This document shows, piece by piece, positions 63,961 through 64,000 of a DNA stretch of 64,000 nt. The translations under genes and the position numbers were made by a program. Location: assembly GCF_036898095.1 (NCBI RefSeq), contig NC_090726.1, positions 41,889,071-41,953,070 of the forward strand. Reading direction: 5' to 3'. Under the pieces are notes generated by a model, which saw only the letters and a program-made list of their open reading frames with translations, did no database searches and was not told the DNA's origin. This DNA is from Palaemon carinicauda. Lineage: Eukaryota > Arthropoda > Malacostraca > Decapoda > Palaemonidae. Within the stretch, counting starts at the first letter, position 1, and the number at the start of each line of letters is the position of its first letter.

Positions 63961-64000
63961 ATGATGATGAAGATGGTGATTATATAAATATATATATATA

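Overview
This window is eukaryotic genomic DNA: AT-rich, with spliceosomal introns, dense microsatellites ((TA)n, (ATT)n, (CT)n) and many interspersed retroelement fragments. An arthropod-type ionotropic receptor gene, several DIRS1-like tyrosine-recombinase retrotransposons and LINE/SINE families of the kind seen in crabs, shrimps and crayfish together suggest a decapod crustacean. That assignment is an inference; no species is claimed.

Layout. 1-9,989 is repeat-rich and holds candidate plus-strand host exons: a possible exon at 1,692-2,157 split by a piggyBac-type MITE, a terminal transmembrane exon at 4,435-4,647, and a small exon at 6,654-6,751. DIRS element A (9,990-16,489, plus strand, decayed) follows. 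From 17,802 to at least 63,119 the minus strand carries one large host gene, a variant ionotropic glutamate receptor. Eleven exons can be placed by hand, all with matching splice phases. They encode about 570 residues: the end of the N-terminal domain, ligand-binding lobe S1, TM1, pore, TM2, lobe S2, TM3 and the stop. The 5' exons lie beyond 64,000.

Three more DIRS elements sit in its introns. B (31,751-40,510, plus) and C (52,565-61,323, plus) are almost identical 8.76-kb copies with intact Gag, RT-RNase H-methyltransferase-like and tyrosine recombinase frames. D (42,186-48,925, minus) is a diverged, broken relative that has lost most of its recombinase. A, B and C keep the DIRS hallmark: inverted terminal repeats plus an internal region complementary to both element ends, matching a circle junction.

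The remaining introns hold six copies of a TTAA-flanked MITE, tRNA-derived SINEs, 3' ends of at least four LINE lineages (tails of (TAA)n, (TATG)n, (AATC)n and others), a TA-flanked pogo-like MITE, a foldback element, and tandem repeats lying close to receptor exons. In several places the nesting order can be read directly. No rRNA, tRNA gene, CRISPR array or bacterial feature was seen.
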